A stretch of DNA of 64,000 nucleotides from Gammaproteobacteria bacterium (lineage in GTDB: Bacteria > Pseudomonadota > Gammaproteobacteria > Steroidobacterales > XN24), in NCBI GenBank assembly GCA_024640085.1, contig JAHEFR010000007.1, forward strand, positions 57,245 through 121,244. Reading direction: 5' to 3'. The position numbers were made by a program, and so were the translations under genes. Below the pieces are notes generated by a model that worked only from the letters and a program-made list of their open reading frames with translations, made no database searches and was not told the DNA's origin. Positions 53,603 through 62,092 of this stretch are shown piece after piece. Within the stretch, counting starts at the first letter, position 1. Every line of letters starts with the position of its first letter.

Positions 53603-54642
53603 GCCGACCCGAGCAACCTGGCGGTAATGTCCACCAGGGGGATCACTCGTTCGTAAGCCATCCGGGTCGGGCCGATGACGCCAAGGACCCCGACAATCTC
53701 GTCATCCACCGTGTAGGGGGACACCACGACACTGCAATCTCCCAGCATCTGGTAACCGGACTCGCCGCCGATAAATATCTGCAGGTCGGCGGAAGTCATG
53801 GCTCGATCGAGCAAGTGCAGGATGTCACGCCTGCGATTGAAGGCCTCGAACAGTTCCCGCAGCTTCTCCACATGGGACAACTCCGCGAAATCCATGAGAT
53901 TGGTCTCGCCCGCCAGGAAATAGCCCGCTTCGGCCTCCTGGTCCGCCGCAAATATCCGTTGGGCGATGTCGATGGACTCGGCCATCAAGTCGTTCATGGT
54001 CTCGCGGGTCCGGCGCATCTCCGCCAGGATTGACTCCCGCACCTTGATCAGGGTCTGGCCGGCGAACTTTTCGTTGAGATAATTTGAGACTCGCTTGAGT
54101 TCGTCCGCCGAGTAACTCCGATCTACGCTGAGGATACGGTTCTGTACCTGGGTCTCGTTGACTACGAGGATGGCCAGCACACGCCGGTCGGGTAAGGGCA
54201 GGAACTCGATCTGCCTCAGTGAGCCCAGGGCCTGCTTGGGTACAGTCACGACCCCGGCCATGTGAGTGAGGCGGGAGAGCAGGTTGGATGCAGACTCCAC
54301 CAGGCGGGTCTCCGACTCGGCCCCGTGCCCCAGCTTGGCCTGAAGTTCCTGGACTTCGCCGACCGTCGGAGACTGGAACGATACCAGTGTGTCGACGAAG
54401 AACCGGTATCCCTTGGTGGTCGGGATGCGGCCCGCTGAGGTGTGAGGCGAACCGATGTACCCCAGTTCCTCCAGATCTGACATCACATTGCGGATAGTCG
54501 CCGGAGACAGCTCGAGACCGGACTCCCGGGACAAGGTCCGTGAACCCACGGGCTGCCCCTCCCGGACGTAACGATCGATCAGCACCCGCAACAGATGCCT
54601 GGCCCTGTCCGATAAGTCCTCATAGTGAGGCTGATTGACCAT
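53584..54642 (-). CDS. hrcA: heat-inducible transcription repressor HrcA
   Basis: Represses heat-shock genes by binding CIRCE operators, with activity supported by GroEL. 352 aa. The N-terminal winged helix (about 1-80) has HLLRVLIDRYVREGQPVGSRTLSRES and SPATIRNVMSDLEELGYIGSPHTSAGRIPTTKGYRFFVD. The GAF-like middle and dimerisation region follow, ending with DCSVVVSPYTVDDEIVGVLGVIGPTRMAYERVIPLVDITARLL. ATG at 54642. No CIRCE dyad is visible anywhere in this cluster, so its target here, if any, is unclear. A long inverted repeat lies immediately upstream of its start. Confidence 0.95.
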   Translation of the reverse strand: MVNQPHYEDLSDRARHLLRVLIDRYVREGQPVGSRTLSRESGLELSPATIRNVMSDLEELGYIGSPHTSAGRIPTTKGYRFFVDTLVSFQSPTVGEVQELQAKLGHGAESETRLVESASNLLSRLTHMAGVVTVPKQALGSLRQIEFLPLPDRRVLAILVVNETQVQNRILSVDRSYSADELKRVSNYLNEKFAGQTLIKVRESILAEMRRTRETMNDLMAESIDIAQRIFAADQEAEAGYFLAGETNLMDFAELSHVEKLRELFEAFNRRRDILHLLDRAMTSADLQIFIGGESGYQMLGDCSVVVSPYTVDDEIVGVLGVIGPTRMAYERVIPLVDITARLLGSALKSLD

Positions 54643-54647
54643 TCGCG

Positions 54648-54697
54648 TGTTCGAGGCCCAGCTTGTTTCTCCGGACGCTAACAAGCGGGCTCGAACA
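54648..54697 (-). repeat. long inverted repeat in front of hrcA
   Basis: Left arm TGTTCGAG-GCCCA-GCTTGTT (54648-54667), 12-base centre, right arm AACAAGC-GGG-CTCGAACA (54680-54697). It ends five bases before the hrcA ATG. A perfect -35 TTGACA (54699-54704, minus strand) abuts it, but the matching -10 is poor. On the hrcA transcript it would be a hairpin with GGAGA at the edge of the loop; as DNA it could be an operator. It is not a CIRCE element. Confidence 0.7.
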
Positions 54698-54816
54698 GTG
54701 TCAAGGACGGACCGGCGACGGCACCCAACAACGTCAGACACTGGCAGCACAGGGAATGAGGCCTGTCCTTTTCCCCGCGTGTCGGCCAAAATGCCCCTTG
54801 GTTCAGGGAACCCAGC

Positions 54817-55719
54817 ATGGCCCGCAAATTCGATACGATAGCGCTGACCGGCAAACGCGGGGACGACCAGGTCACCGAGTCCCTGCGGGCGCTGGCCGCC
54901 CATCTCCTCGAGCGCGGCCGCAAGGTCATCGCCGAAACCTCGATCGCCCCCGGGATGGCCGATCTTGACGTCACCGAGGCCAATGGTGACCGCATCGGGA
55001 CCGACGCCGACCTGATGGTTGCGATAGGCGGTGACGGCACCATGCTCTATGCCACCCGTGTCGTCGCCCAGGCTGGCGTGCCACTACTGGGAATCAACCG
55101 CGGACGCCTCGGCTTCCTCACCGACGTGGGGCTGGAGAACATGTTCGACACCGTGGACGAGATCCTCGGCGGGCGGTTCATCGAGGAGAGGCGAATCATG
55201 CTGGCTGCCCGCATAGACGGCCCGGAGGGAGCCGCCACCGGATTCGCGCTCAACGACGTCGTGCTGCAGAAACGCGACACGGGCCGCATGATCGATTTCG
55301 AAACCTGGATCGACGGTCGCTATGTGAACACCCATGGCGGCGACGGCCTGGTCGTCGCGACCCCAACTGGTTCGACGGCCTACGCTCTGTCTGGCGGTGG
55401 GCCGATCCTGCATCCGGACACGGACGCGATCGCCATGGTGCCGATCTGTCCGCACACCCTGAGCGACCGGCCCCTGGTGGTCCGGGCAGATGCCGAGATC
55501 GAGATCCGTGTGATCGAGCGCGGCGACAGCCACCCGGAGGTCACCTGCGACGGCCATCTCCTGGGGGCGCTTGGCCCCTCGGCTGTCCTGATCATCGCAA
55601 GGGCACCTCGCCCGGCCATCCTGGTTCACCCCGTGGACCACGACTATTTCCGCATCCTCAGATCCAAGCTGCACTGGGGCCGGGGCAGTCGCAACTCCGG
55701 ACCGAGACAGGACGACTAG
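54817..55719 (+). CDS. nadK: NAD kinase
   Basis: Phosphorylates NAD+ to NADP+. 300 aa. The diagnostic motif VAIGGDGTMLYATR is near 68-81, GINRGRLGFLTDV near 93-105, ALNDVVLQKRDTGRMIDFE near 146-164, and the GGDG/Gly-rich region GGDGLVVATPTGSTAYALSGGGPI near 176-199. ATG at 54817, divergent from hrcA and followed after 9 bases by recN, the usual nadK-recN pair. Confidence 0.97.
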   Translation: MARKFDTIALTGKRGDDQVTESLRALAAHLLERGRKVIAETSIAPGMADLDVTEANGDRIGTDADLMVAIGGDGTMLYATRVVAQAGVPLLGINRGRLGFLTDVGLENMFDTVDEILGGRFIEERRIMLAARIDGPEGAATGFALNDVVLQKRDTGRMIDFETWIDGRYVNTHGGDGLVVATPTGSTAYALSGGGPILHPDTDAIAMVPICPHTLSDRPLVVRADAEIEIRVIERGDSHPEVTCDGHLLGALGPSAVLIIARAPRPAILVHPVDHDYFRILRSKLHWGRGSRNSGPRQDD

Positions 55720-55728
55720 GCGGACGGC

Positions 55729-57408
55729 ATGCTCCAGCAGGTCCGGGTGCGAAACTACGCCATCATCGACGAGATCGAGCTCGAACTCGATCCGGGGATG
55801 ACCGTCCTCACGGGCGAAACCGGTGCAGGCAAGTCGATCCTGGTGGACGCCCTGGGCCTCGTGCTGGGAGACCGCGCCGATGCGTCGGCGGTCCGGCACG
55901 GATCCGATCGGGCCGAGATCACCGCAGCATTCGATCTTGCCGATCGGCAGGATGTTGCCCGGTGGCTGGTCGAGCAGGACATGGACGCTGACGGCGAATG
56001 CGTGGTGCGGAGGATCATCGGCAAGGAAGGGCGATCCAAGGCCTACGTCAACGGATGTCCGGTCACTCTCCCTGTCGTTCGCACGCTCGGAGAGCTGCTG
56101 GTCGAGATCCATGGTCAACACGAGCACCAGACCCTCACACGGCGACCGGTGCAGCGACGGTTGCTGGATAGTTACGGCGGCCATGAGCGCCAATGCGAAA
56201 CCGTGGCCCGGGCCTTCCGCGACCGGGAGGCGGCGCGGGAAAGCCTCGCCCGCCTGCGTGCCGCGAACGACAGCCGGGACGACAGGCTCGACCTGTTGCG
56301 CTACCAGGTCAGGGAACTCGTTGCGCTCGGGCTGGAGCATGGCGAAACGTCGAAACTCGAGGCGGAACACCTGAGACTGAGCAACGTGGAACGTCTCGCC
56401 ACGGCAGCCGGCGAGGCCCTTCAACTCATATTCGAAGACGAATCGGGATCAGCCCAGCAGCGGCTAGCCAGGGCCGGGCTGGCGCTCACGTCGATTGCTG
56501 ATGTGGACCCGGGCCTGGCCGGCGCCCTACGCCTGATCGAAGAAGCCGGGATCCAGGTCAACGAGGCGGCCGACGACCTGCAGCGATACCTCAACGACCT
56601 GGAGATGGATCCCCGGCGGCAGGAATTCGTCGCCAACCGCCTGGCCAGCATCCGGGAGCTGTCCCGCAAGCACGGAGTCGAAGCCCGGGAACTGGAGAGC
56701 AAGCTCGAAGGGCTCCGTGCCGAACTGAATGAACTGGAACACACCGGGGTGGCGCTGGAAGAGAAGGAGAAAGCGCTGGCCGACGCCGACAAAGCGTACC
56801 GCAGCGCCGCACTGGCCCTGAGCGAAGTTCGGCGCGAAAGCGCGCTGAGATTGTCCGGGGAGATCACCGCCGCCATGCACGAACTCGGCATGCCCGGCGG
56901 AAAACTCCTTGTCGACGTATCCACGCGGGACACGGATCGCTTCTCGGCGGATGGCGCGGACACCGTGGAGTTCCTGGTGTCGGCCAACCCGGGGCACCCT
57001 CCGGCGCCGCTGGCGAAAATCGCCTCTGGCGGCGAGCTGTCACGCATCAGTCTCGCTATCCAGGTGATCGCTACCCGCGCCGCCGCGCATCCCTGTCTCA
57101 TCTTCGACGAGGTCGATGCTGGTGTGGGCGGCGGCGTGGCTGAGATCGTCGGTCGGCGGCTGCGGGACCTGGGACACGGACAGCAGGTCCTATGCGTTAC
57201 CCACCTGCCCCAGGTGGCCAGCCAGAGCCATCATCACATCCGCGTAACCAAGCTCACGGACGGGAAGCGCACCCGCACATCGCTGACTCGGCTGGGAGAC
57301 GACGAACGGGTCGAGGAGCTTGCGCGGATGCTGGGGGGCGTCGAGATCACGAACACCACCCGCCACCATGCCCGGGAGATGATCGAACTGTCTCGGAATC
57401 GGGGCTAG
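55729..57408 (+). CDS. recN: DNA repair protein RecN
   Basis: SMC-like ATPase that acts in recombinational repair of double-strand breaks. 559 aa. Walker A GETGAGKS is at 29-36. A central coiled coil (about 150-370) is followed by the signature IASGGELSRISLAIQ (about 427-441) and Walker B CLIFDEVDAGVGGGVAEIVGRRL (about 457-479), then the H-loop LCVTHLPQVAS. ATG at 55729. No clear LexA box is seen upstream, consistent with expression from the nadK promoter. It is convergent with fur, 16 bases apart. Confidence 0.97.
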   Translation: MLQQVRVRNYAIIDEIELELDPGMTVLTGETGAGKSILVDALGLVLGDRADASAVRHGSDRAEITAAFDLADRQDVARWLVEQDMDADGECVVRRIIGKEGRSKAYVNGCPVTLPVVRTLGELLVEIHGQHEHQTLTRRPVQRRLLDSYGGHERQCETVARAFRDREAARESLARLRAANDSRDDRLDLLRYQVRELVALGLEHGETSKLEAEHLRLSNVERLATAAGEALQLIFEDESGSAQQRLARAGLALTSIADVDPGLAGALRLIEEAGIQVNEAADDLQRYLNDLEMDPRRQEFVANRLASIRELSRKHGVEARELESKLEGLRAELNELEHTGVALEEKEKALADADKAYRSAALALSEVRRESALRLSGEITAAMHELGMPGGKLLVDVSTRDTDRFSADGADTVEFLVSANPGHPPAPLAKIASGGELSRISLAIQVIATRAAAHPCLIFDEVDAGVGGGVAEIVGRRLRDLGHGQQVLCVTHLPQVASQSHHHIRVTKLTDGKRTRTSLTRLGDDERVEELARMLGGVEITNTTRHHAREMIELSRNRG

Positions 57409-57424
57409 GGCCGGTTAACAGGTC

Positions 57425-57856
57425 CTATCCTTCCTTGGTCCGATGCGGGCAGTCGTGCCGCGCGCAGGTCCCATAGAGGATCAGCGAATGTTCGGTGATC
57501 TGGTAGCCATGTTCATCCGCAATGGCTTGCTGGCGTTTCTCGATGACGTCGTCCATGAATTCCTCTACCCGGCCGCATTCGAGACAGACGATGTGGTCGT
57601 GGTGCCGGCCGTCATCCAGCTCGAAGACAGCGCTGCCGCCTTCGAAATTGTGCCGCTTCACAAGACCAGCGGCCTCGAACTGGGTCAGCACCCGGTATAC
57701 GGTTGCCAGACCGATGTCCTCGCCGGAATCGAGCAGCGCCCGATACACCTCCTCGGCGGTCATGTGAAGTTCCTGGTTGCCTTCCAGGATACCGAGGATC
57801 TTAACCCTCGGGATGGTCACTTTGAGGCCGGCTTTCCTGAGGTCCGTGGTTTCCAC
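57425..57856 (-). CDS. fur: ferric uptake regulator Fur
   Basis: Iron-responsive repressor. 143 aa. The winged helix (about 1-82) has LKVTIPRVKILGILEG and DIGLATVYRVLTQFEAAGLV. The metal-binding dimerisation domain has GRHHDHIVCLECGRVEEF (about 86-103) with the His cluster and the CxxC pair, then CARHDCPH at the C-terminus. GTG start at 57856 with GGGA nine bases upstream. It is divergent from bamE, the common fur/omlA arrangement in Pseudomonas-like bacteria. I see no convincing Fur box in the 103-base spacer. Confidence 0.96.
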   Translation of the reverse strand: METTDLRKAGLKVTIPRVKILGILEGNQELHMTAEEVYRALLDSGEDIGLATVYRVLTQFEAAGLVKRHNFEGGSAVFELDDGRHHDHIVCLECGRVEEFMDDVIEKRQQAIADEHGYQITEHSLILYGTCARHDCPHRTKEG

Positions 57857-57959
57857 GTGGCGTGATCCCGAGATTGAGGAAGAGAGGATTACTGCAAATG
57901 CTTCCTGCTATTATTGCGGAGTTCGCCCCTCGCGGCCAATTTCGATTTCGCCGATCCGC

Positions 57960-58325
57960 ATGACGAAACGTTATCTGATCCTGATTTTCGCCCTGGTCCT
58001 GGCCATCGGCACGCTGCAGGGATGTTCCAGGCTGCGCAGTTTCAGTCTCAAGCCATACCGGATCAACATCCAGCAGGGCAACTTCCTGGATCAGGAAGAC
58101 GTAGACATGGTGACGCCAGGCATGACCCGCAGCCAGGTCCGGTTCCTGCTTGGCACGCCGATGGTGGAAGACCCGTTCAACACCGAGCGCTGGGACTACC
58201 TGTACTACCTGAAGATCGGACGGACCGGGAAGGTGTTTCGCCGTCACTTCGTGGTCTTCTTCGAGGGTGACTCGGCGACGCGAGTCGAGAAGAAAAGTGA
58301 CAACGTGCCCATCGTCGAGGGCTAG
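57960..58325 (+). CDS. bamE: outer-membrane assembly lipoprotein BamE
   Basis: Lipoprotein of the BAM complex that inserts beta-barrels into the outer membrane. 121 aa. Signal peptide with lipobox LQGC, lipidated Cys at 22, then FSLKPYRINIQQGNFL and the SmpA/OmlA signature PGMTRSQVRFLLGTPMVEDPFNTERWDYLYYL (about 58-89). ATG at 57960; the upstream in-frame region from 57777 overlaps fur and is not lipoprotein-like. The ribosome site is weak. The next 156 bases to rnfH hold no recognised feature. Confidence 0.96.
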   Translation: MTKRYLILIFALVLAIGTLQGCSRLRSFSLKPYRINIQQGNFLDQEDVDMVTPGMTRSQVRFLLGTPMVEDPFNTERWDYLYYLKIGRTGKVFRRHFVVFFEGDSATRVEKKSDNVPIVEG

Positions 58326-58481
58326 CCAGCGCCTGTTAACACTTATCCGATCGCCGCGACGACGACCATGTAATGTCCACACCAGGCGCGGCGAGCGTGC
58401 GTAACACTACTACATGAGCCGGCAGCAACCCCGCGTTACGGAAAGATGGCCCCGCCCCGGCCGGGCAAACGTTAGCAGGCC

Positions 58482-58802
58482 CTAGGACTCGTCCTTGCGG
58501 GCTTTGCCCATGGTCTTGCCCAGCTTGGCAAGTTCCCGTCGGATCACTTTCGGGTCCGCGGTGAGGGGCCGGTAGATCTCGACCCTGTCCCCCGCCTGGA
58601 GTTCACGGTCGCCCTTCACTTTCTTGCCAAAGATCCCCAGAGGGTTGTCCCCCAGGACGATCTCGGGGAAGTGCTCCTCGATCCCGGAGAGTCGGACAGC
58701 CTCGACTGCGGAGGTGCCCGCGGGGACCTCGACTTGAAGGATCAGTTGCTTCTCGGGGGTAGCGTAAGCGACTTCGACCTCGATGAAATCATCGGGCGCC
58801 AT
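58482..58802 (-). CDS. rnfH: RnfH/RatB family ubiquitin-fold protein
   Basis: Small beta-grasp protein of uncertain role, 106 aa. It starts IEVEVAYATPEKQLILQVEVPAGTSAVEAVRLSGI (about 7-41) and ends with the family segment GDRVEIYRPLTADPKVIRRELAKLGK. It is the partner of ratA in the ratA-ratB operon of enteric bacteria. Its ATG at 58802 lies inside the last 14 bases of ratA, so translation is coupled. The name reflects family relatives near rnf genes; no rnf gene is present here. Confidence 0.92.
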   Translation of the reverse strand: MAPDDFIEVEVAYATPEKQLILQVEVPAGTSAVEAVRLSGIEEHFPEIVLGDNPLGIFGKKVKGDRELQAGDRVEIYRPLTADPKVIRRELAKLGKTMGKARKDES

Positions 58803-59226
58803 ATAACTTCCTCGCCCTGTGAACGAAGGAGTCCACCAGCGAGTTGGCGATGTCCTCGAAGATCGGTCCCGCCAGCAGCCCGGTCAAGGCGTTCTTGAAC
58901 TCGAAATCCATCTTCAGCGCCACCTCGCTGGACGAGCCGTCGAGCCCGGTGAACGTCCACAGGCCATCCAGATGACGGAAAGGCCCCTCAGCCAATCCCA
59001 TCCTGATGCTGTGGCCTGGCACCATCTGGTTGAGGGTCGTGAATGTCCCGGACCAGCTTCCCTTGACCAGTTCCAGGCTCGCTTCCATGAAATCCTCTCC
59101 CTCTTCGTGCACGACTGCGCTCCGGCACCAGGGGAGGAACTCAGGATAGGTCACCACATCGTTCACCAGCACGTACATCGCGCCGGCGGGGTATGGCACC
59201 AGGGCTGACCGTCGGACTCGTCTCAT
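58789..59226 (-). CDS. ratA: RatA/COQ10-type START-fold protein
   Basis: 145 aa SRPBCC/START-fold protein. In E. coli RatA is described as a toxin that blocks 70S assembly; the family is also equated with the COQ10 ubiquinone-binding protein, so the in vivo role is unsettled. Signatures: SALVPYPAGAMYVLVNDVVTYPEFLPWC (about 7-34), EGPFRHLDGLWTFTGL and MDFEFKNALTGLLAGPIFEDIANSLVDSFVHRAR. ATG at 59226. In enterics the gene diverges from smpB directly; here a transporter gene lies between them. Confidence 0.92.
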   Translation of the reverse strand: MRRVRRSALVPYPAGAMYVLVNDVVTYPEFLPWCRSAVVHEEGEDFMEASLELVKGSWSGTFTTLNQMVPGHSIRMGLAEGPFRHLDGLWTFTGLDGSSSEVALKMDFEFKNALTGLLAGPIFEDIANSLVDSFVHRARKLYGAR

Positions 59227-59232
59227 TTTCTG

Positions 59233-60609
59233 TTACATCAGTCCGAACCGGCCCAGCAGGCCGGTCGCGTGAAGGAACACCACCAGCACCGCTGCGGGCG
59301 CCAGCCAGCGGGCCAGGAAACGCCAGGCCTGGTAGGCAGGGCCGGTACCGATGTCCAGCTCTTCGGACGAGGAATTCTTGCACATGACCCATCCGGCGAA
59401 GATGGCAATAAACAGGCCACCTAGGGGGAGCAGGATGTTGCTGGCCAGGTGGTCAATGTTCTGGAACAGCGTCCCGCCGAGGAACTTAAAATCGGCGAAT
59501 ACGTTGAACGAAAGTAGGGTCAGGAACCCGAGGGCCCAGACGATGGCACCGATCACAATTGCTGCCGACCGCCGGCTCCTGCCATGGCTCTCCACGCTCC
59601 ACGCCACCGCCGGCTCGAGCAGTCCGATTCCCGATGTCCAGGCTGCGAAAACCAGCAACCCGAAAAAGACCGGGGCCAGGAAAGCACCCCCGGGCATAGA
59701 GCCGAATGCCAGGGGCAGGGTCTCGAATATCAGGCCCGGTCCGGAGGCCGGATCCAGGCCGTTGGCGAAGACGATAGGAAATATGATCAGACCGGCCAGC
59801 AACGCAATGGCCGTGTCAGTGACCACCACCCAGATCGACGTCCTCAATATCGAGGTGCCTTCAGGCAGGTATGCGCCATAGGCCATGATCGCGCCCATCC
59901 CGACGCTGAGCGTGAAGAAAGCCTGCCCCATCGCTTCCAGCATCGCCTGTGGCGTGAGCGCCTCCAGATCAGGCGTCAGTAGAAATCTCCAGCCGCTGGC
60001 GAAATCTGCCGCCACGATCGCATATACGAGGAGGATGATCATCAACAGGAGTAGTCCCGGCATCGCAATGCGGACGAAGCGCTCGAGACCCCGCTCGACC
60101 CCTCGGGCCACGATGCCGACGGTGAGCACCATGAAGATGGTGTGCCACAGCCCGAGCATCTTCCAATCGCCCAGCAGGCTTGCGAACAGCGCCCCGATAG
60201 TCTCAGGCGTACCGCCGGTGAATTCGCCGCCCAGGCTGAAGACGAAATAGGCCAGGGCCCAACCCGCGATGACGCTGTAGAAAGACAGAATCAGGAAGCC
60301 GGCAAAGATGCCCATGACGCCGACCAGCCCCCAGGACGGGCGGCTCCCCTCCTCCTCGCCCACGATGCGCATGGTGGCGATCGGATTCCTCCGGCCCCGT
60401 CGGCCGATCATGATCTCGGAGACCATGATGGGCAGGCCGATGGCGACTACGCAGAGGAGATAGAACAGGACGAAGGCGCCGCCCCCGTTCTCGCCGGCCA
60501 TGTAGGGGAACTTCCAGATGTTGCCCAGGCCGACGGCAGAACCCGCGACGGCAAGGATAAACGCGAACCTGGACGACCACATCCCGTGGAGTGAGGTTCT
60601 TTTAGCCAT
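59233..60609 (-). CDS. sodium-dependent transporter of the NSS/SNF family
   Basis: Sodium-coupled symporter with a LeuT fold, probably for an amino acid or related small molecule; the substrate cannot be read from sequence. 458 aa, about 11-12 helices. The NSS signature in TM1, AVAGSAVGLGNIWKFPYMAGENGGGAFVLFY (about 18-48), carries the unwound sodium/substrate site, and TM6 has AFFTLSVGMGAIMAYGAYLP. The ATG at 60609 (MAKRTSLHG) is used; an ATG 17 codons upstream cannot be excluded. It ends seven bases before ratA in the same direction. Confidence 0.9.
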   Translation of the reverse strand: MAKRTSLHGMWSSRFAFILAVAGSAVGLGNIWKFPYMAGENGGGAFVLFYLLCVVAIGLPIMVSEIMIGRRGRRNPIATMRIVGEEEGSRPSWGLVGVMGIFAGFLILSFYSVIAGWALAYFVFSLGGEFTGGTPETIGALFASLLGDWKMLGLWHTIFMVLTVGIVARGVERGLERFVRIAMPGLLLLMIILLVYAIVAADFASGWRFLLTPDLEALTPQAMLEAMGQAFFTLSVGMGAIMAYGAYLPEGTSILRTSIWVVVTDTAIALLAGLIIFPIVFANGLDPASGPGLIFETLPLAFGSMPGGAFLAPVFFGLLVFAAWTSGIGLLEPAVAWSVESHGRSRRSAAIVIGAIVWALGFLTLLSFNVFADFKFLGGTLFQNIDHLASNILLPLGGLFIAIFAGWVMCKNSSSEELDIGTGPAYQAWRFLARWLAPAAVLVVFLHATGLLGRFGLM

Positions 60610-60746
60610 GATGGCGCCGCGTTGTCCTTCCAAAAGTCCGCGATTTTGGATTAAATCCATCACCCAGACAACCGCCGCTCCTACCCGCCCACGTGCCGGG
60701 GAGCGGCGGACCGTCCCGCCCGTCGAGGGAAAATGAAACTGCCGCC

Positions 60747-61232
60747 ATGCGCAAGAAGAAAGAAAAAGAGACAGCCGACGCGGCGGGCATCAAGCTCATC
60801 GCGAAGAACAAGAAGGCCCGGCACGACTACTTCATCGACGAGACCTACGAGGCCGGACTGGCGCTCGAGGGCTGGGAGGTCAAGGCGCTGCGGGCCGGGC
60901 GGGCGCAACTGAAGGAAGGCTACGTGCTGCTCAAGAACGGAGAGGCCTGGCTGTTCGGGACCCATATCTCACCGCTCGCCTCCGCCTCCACCCATGTCAG
61001 CCCGGACCCCGTCCGCTCCCGGAAACTCCTCATGCACCGGCGCCAGATCGACAATCTGATTGGCAATGTCGAGCGCAAGGGCTACACCCTCGTGCCGCTT
61101 TCCCTGTACTGGAAGAAGGGCAAGGCCAAGCTTGAAATCGGCCTCGCCAGGGGCAAGAAGAAATTCGACAAACGGGCCACGGAAAAAGACAGGGACTGGC
61201 AGCGGCAAAAAGAACGAATCATGAAACATTAA
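60747..61232 (+). CDS. smpB: SsrA-binding protein SmpB
   Basis: Partner of tmRNA in trans-translation; it binds the tRNA-like domain and directs stalled ribosomes onto the tag frame. 161 aa. The OB-fold core is conserved: [42 protein letters not shown] (about 17-58) and [14 protein letters not shown]. The basic C-terminal tail has [28 protein letters not shown]. The ATG at 60747 is chosen over the in-frame start at 60693. tmRNA follows on the same strand at 61400. Confidence 0.97.
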   Translation: MRKKKEKETADAAGIKLIAKNKKARHDYFIDETYEAGLALEGWEVKALRAGRAQLKEGYVLLKNGEAWLFGTHISPLASASTHVSPDPVRSRKLLMHRRQIDNLIGNVERKGYTLVPLSLYWKKGKAKLEIGLARGKKKFDKRATEKDRDWQRQKERIMKH

Positions 61233-61234
61233 TT

Positions 61235-61252
61235 AAAACAATGTATTGTTTT
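61235..61252. repeat. AT-rich palindrome after smpB
   Basis: AAAACAAT-GT-ATTGTTTT, nested in AAACAT (61224-61229) / ATGTTT (61253-61258). It could form a hairpin at the smpB 3' end, but there is no GC-rich stem. It is the most AT-rich stretch of the area. Confidence 0.5.
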
Positions 61253-61360
61253 ATGTTTATAAAGTTAATTATTAGACCTGACCCTGTTCCACTCGCCACG
61301 TGGCCGACCCCGCCGGACAATAACCAAGCTTGAAACGGATCGTTGCGATACCATATTTTC

Positions 61361-61389
61361 CTGACAGCGTCGAACATGGCGCTTAAGAT
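61361..61389 (+). promoter_or_regulatory. sigma-70 promoter of ssrA
   Basis: CTGACA (-35, 61361-61366), a 17-base spacer, then TAAGAT (-10, 61384-61389). Predicted start lies a few bases before the mature tmRNA 5' end at 61400. Confidence 0.6.
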
Positions 61390-61399
61390 GTGAAATTCT

Positions 61400-61761
61400 G
61401 GGGGCGACATGGTTTCGACGTGTGTCGCAAAACTCCAGGTGCATGCCGAGGTGCAGGTACCTCGTAAAACTGTCTGCAAACTTATAGTTGCCAACGACGA
61501 CAACTTCGCACTCGCCGCCTAAAACCCGGTAGGGTGCCGTCTGGCTGGAGCCGTTCTTGTGCGTCCAGATACCAGGCGTCATATCTCACAAGATCGCCGT
61601 GAAGCTCTCCCGGAGTGGATCGGTTAAAACTCATCCGGGATCGCCGTGCGTCTTCCCTGCCCGTCGGGTAGCGCCCGGTTAAATCAATTGGCGTGGACAA
61701 GCATGTAGATCCTGGGGCGGAGGGCTCGCGGACGCGGGTTCGATTCCCGCCGCCTCCACCA
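61400..61761 (+). ncRNA. ssrA: transfer-messenger RNA (tmRNA)
   Basis: 362 nt. The 5' GGGGGCG pairs with CGCCTCC before the A-CCA end (one G-T pair), and the T arm GCGGGTTCGATTCCCGC lies at the 3' end. The 5' domain has the usual ACATGGTTTCGACG. The tag reading frame is at 61490-61522 and encodes ANDDNFALAA followed by TAA; the E. coli tag is ANDENYALAA. The 3' end is encoded and is followed by accessory DNA, as at many ssrA integration sites. It works with SmpB, encoded directly upstream. Confidence 0.96.
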
Positions 61762-62092
61762 ATTTTTAGCGCGTAACCCACTGATTAAAAAAGATTTCCG
61801 AGTTCGATTTCCGATCTGCCAAAGATTCGGCCTGATTCATCAACGTTTTCGTAGGGGTTCAAGTCCGGGGCGAGCGAAATCCTGGTACCTCCGGTTCTCG
61901 AATCCTAGCTTCCCCTATCAACTCAGTCTGGGGGTATTTTTAGGGGTACTTTCGCGCCCTCATCCAAAATACCCCCATCCGACGCCGGAAGCGGGCTGGC
62001 GATCGCCCGCCGATCAGAGTGCAGCGGCGAAGTTTGTTGGATTGTGTCGGTAGTTATTGACTGTTACCGGCATTTCACAACACCGTGGCCAC
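61762..62092. other. non-coding stretch downstream of tmRNA
   Basis: 331 bases without a credible gene. It holds a T-arm-like fragment AGGGGTTCAAGTCCGGGGC (61853-61871) that lacks the rest of a tRNA, and the inverted repeat at 61930-61976. Several short in-frame stops exclude a conserved ORF. The position directly 3' of ssrA is a classic island integration site; no integrase gene remains in the window. Confidence 0.55.
61930..61976. repeat. 11-bp perfect inverted repeat
   Basis: GGGGGTATTTT (61930-61940) and AAAATACCCCC (61966-61976), 25 bases between them, with a further GGGGTA (61943-61948) in the loop. Sequences of this kind occur at the ends of integrase genes and recombination sites near ssrA (from memory); a terminator of a lost gene is the alternative. 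Confidence 0.6.

Noticed and set aside
53584..54816. CIRCE operator for HrcA
   Set aside because: No TTAGCACTC-N9-GAGTGCTAA-like dyad found; the dyad at 54648-54697 has a different sequence and geometry.
57857..57959. Fur box between fur and bamE
   Set aside because: AT-rich bits occur, but no convincing GATAATGATAATCATTATC-like dyad.
61853..61871. tRNA gene suggested by a T-arm-like sequence
   Set aside because: No acceptor stem, anticodon arm or CCA around it; at most a fragment.
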